A stretch of 6,077 bases of DNA, from assembly GCA_035526665.1 (NCBI GenBank), contig DATLBY010000146.1, positions 1-6,077 on the forward strand, given 5' to 3'. The stretch comes from DATLBY01 sp035526665. Its GTDB lineage: Bacteria; Acidobacteriota; Terriglobia; Bryobacterales; Bryobacteraceae. Below, one piece after another: positions 4,822-6,077 of this stretch (its first letter is position 1; each line of letters starts with the position of its first letter). The notes below the pieces were generated by a model. The model was not told where the DNA came from and made no database searches. It worked only from the letters and a program-made list of their open reading frames with translations. Both the position numbers and the translations under genes were made by a program.

Positions 4822-6077
4822 ATGGGTCTAAACCGCCTGTTTTTTCTCGGACTTATTGCTGGCGGCATCCTTCCCGCCGAAGACAAAGCCGATCTGCAAA
4901 TTGTGAACCGCATCAAGGCCGAGGCCTTTGAAAACTCAAGGGTGATGGATCACGCCTGGTACCTGACCGATGTGTACGGTCCCAGGATGACCAATACTCC
5001 CGGATTCACCGCCGCGGCGGAATGGGCAGCGAAGACGCTGACGGGCTACGGGCTATCCAAGGTAAATCTGGAAAAATGGGGTCCCTACGGGCGCGGCTGG
5101 TCGTATAGCCGCTTCTCAGCACATCTGACTGAGCCGCAATATGCGCCCCTGATCGGTTTTCCGTTGGCTTGGAGTTCCGGCACCCAAGGTGTTGTGACCG
5201 GAGAACCAACACTGGCTCTCATCCAATCGGAAGGAGATTTTGCCCGCTGGCGTGGAACGCTGAAAGGCCGGATCGCTTTCCTAGATGCTGTACGAGACCT
5301 CCCTCTGATGACAACTCCCGCAGCGAAACGGTACTCCGATGCCGAACTGGTGGAGCGAGGTGCTGCGCCCGACCCAGGCGCGCCCGCGGCAGCGCCGAAT
5401 GCCGCCCTCCGAAAACTTAGAGAGAAGATCCGTGAATTCCTCATTCATGAGCAGGTAGCCGTGGCCGTACAATCCGGGCGTGGAGATGGAGGAACCATCT
5501 TCGGGCAATCCGCGGGAACGCGCGAGAAAAAGGACGCGATCGCCGTTCCGACGGTAGTGCTCAGTCCAGAGCACTATAACCGGATCGCCCGGCTGCTGCA
5601 AAAGAAAATCCCGGTACGGCTGGAGTTCGACATCCGTACTCAGTTGCACGAGGAAGCGGCCGACAGCTTCAATGTCATCGCAGAAATTCCAGGCGGGCGG
5701 AAGAATGATGAAGTAGTCATGCTGGGAGCCCACCTGGACTCCTGGCAAGGTGGCACGGGAGCGACCGACAATGCAGCCGGTTGCGCCGTCGTGATGGAAG
5801 CTGCGCGTATTCTGAAAGCCTTGAACCTCAAGCTGGACCGCACTGTACGCGTGGCGCTCTGGGGTGGCGAGGAGACAGGCATGCTCGGATCGAAGGCCTA
5901 CGTACGGCAGCACTTTGCCAATGTAGAAACCATGCAAGTGCTCGCCGAGCATGCGAAGCTGGCGGCCTACTTCAACCTGGACAACGGCACCGGTAAAATC
6001 CGCGGGATCTATTTACAAAACAACGATATGGTGCGTCCTATTTTCCAGGCGTGGCTCGCCCCGTTTCACGATCTGGG
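4822..6077 (+). CDS. Secreted M28-family zinc metallopeptidase with PA domain (3' end outside window)
   Basis: An exported aminopeptidase- or carboxypeptidase-Q-like enzyme that likely trims peptides in the periplasm or outside the cell. 418 complete codons are present. Residues 1-20 look like a signal peptide: Arg5, then LFFLGLIAGGIL, with possible cleavage after LPA. A helical N-terminal region follows (about 24-80), then a PA-type insert (about 115-245) containing an Ala/Pro-rich loop (181-195). The M28 catalytic domain starts at about 280. The two-zinc site is visible: H304 and D306 (AHLDSW), bridging D316 (TDNAAG), general base E350 and ligand E351 (WGGEETG), and D387 (FNLDNG). The last His ligand lies beyond the window. 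GGEETGMLGSKAY is close to the carboxypeptidase Q (PGCP) pattern. There is no Shine-Dalgarno before the ATG at 4822. An alternative ATG at 4800 is in another frame and ends after 43 codons. The substrate is unknown. Confidence 0.93.
   Translation, partial: MGLNRLFFLGLIAGGILPAEDKADLQIVNRIKAEAFENSRVMDHAWYLTDVYGPRMTNTPGFTAAAEWAAKTLTGYGLSKVNLEKWGPYGRGWSYSRFSAHLTEPQYAPLIGFPLAWSSGTQGVVTGEPTLALIQSEGDFARWRGTLKGRIAFLDAVRDLPLMTTPAAKRYSDAELVERGAAPDPGAPAAAPNAALRKLREKIREFLIHEQVAVAVQSGRGDGGTIFGQSAGTREKKDAIAVPTVVLSPEHYNRIARLLQKKIPVRLEFDIRTQLHEEAADSFNVIAEIPGGRKNDEVVMLGAHLDSWQGGTGATDNAAGCAVVMEAARILKALNLKLDRTVRVALWGGEETGMLGSKAYVRQHFANVETMQVLAEHAKLAAYFNLDNGTGKIRGIYLQNNDMVRPIFQAWLAPFHDL

Noticed and set aside
4800..4931. 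Short frame from ATG 4800 with AAGG upstream, possible leader peptide before the peptidase
   Set aside because: It is 43 codons, extends deep into the peptidase frame, shows no attenuator structure and has a composition typical of an out-of-frame reading.
1..6077. CRISPR arrays, insertion sequences, riboswitches, toxin-antitoxin or other defence cassettes
   Set aside because: I saw no regularly spaced repeats, transposase motifs, terminal inverted repeats, riboswitch cores or defence-protein domains in the window.

Overview
The window is a piece of a GC-rich (roughly 57 to 58% by eye) bacterial chromosome. The gene set suggests an Acidobacteriota-like, soil-type bacterium: a membrane-bound Fe-S oxidoreductase of the EtfAB:menaquinone (EMO/FadF) type, UDP-xylose synthase, a DtxR/MntR-type metal regulator, a secreted M28 peptidase and a YtxH-type small protein. 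That taxonomic guess is inference and needs a database search. No marker gene here fixes the phylum.

Left edge (1-530). The C-terminal half of a tyrosine recombinase runs in from outside the window and stops 20 bp short of the 3' end of a tRNA-Lys(CTT) gene on the opposite strand. This is the usual arrangement of an integrative element in a tRNA 3' end. The element body would lie to the left, outside the window, and everything right of the tRNA looks like host backbone. The tRNA folds perfectly and encodes its own CCA, but carries C at position 37, next to the anticodon, where a purine is expected.

Minus-strand block (580-3068). In transcription order this holds the membrane Fe-S oxidoreductase (about 618 aa), a YtxH-domain protein with a perfect Shine-Dalgarno and a near-consensus sigma-54-type promoter, a GC-rich hairpin, and a 77-aa very basic protein. 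The oxidoreductase joins a NarI-like haem-b membrane domain, two 4Fe-4S clusters and two cysteine-rich CCG domains. It most likely passes electrons from acyl-CoA dehydrogenases, through electron-transfer flavoprotein, to the quinone pool.

Right part (3168-6077). UDP-glucuronate decarboxylase (UDP-xylose synthase) is divergent from the oxidoreductase and starts at TTG behind a clear GGAGGA. It converges with, and overlaps by 20 bp, a DtxR/MntR-family metal-dependent repressor whose metal site looks MntR-like. Divergent from the repressor across only about 40 bp is a secreted M28 zinc peptidase with a PA domain, cut off by the window end.

The genes do not form one obvious pathway. They look like independent housekeeping units (respiration, cell-surface sugar nucleotide, metal homeostasis, protein degradation) next to an island boundary. 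I found no convincing new multi-gene system. The points most worth a second look are the tRNA-Lys with C37 used as an apparent integration site, the run of nine G in the oxidoreductase, and the sigma-54-like promoter in front of the YtxH gene.
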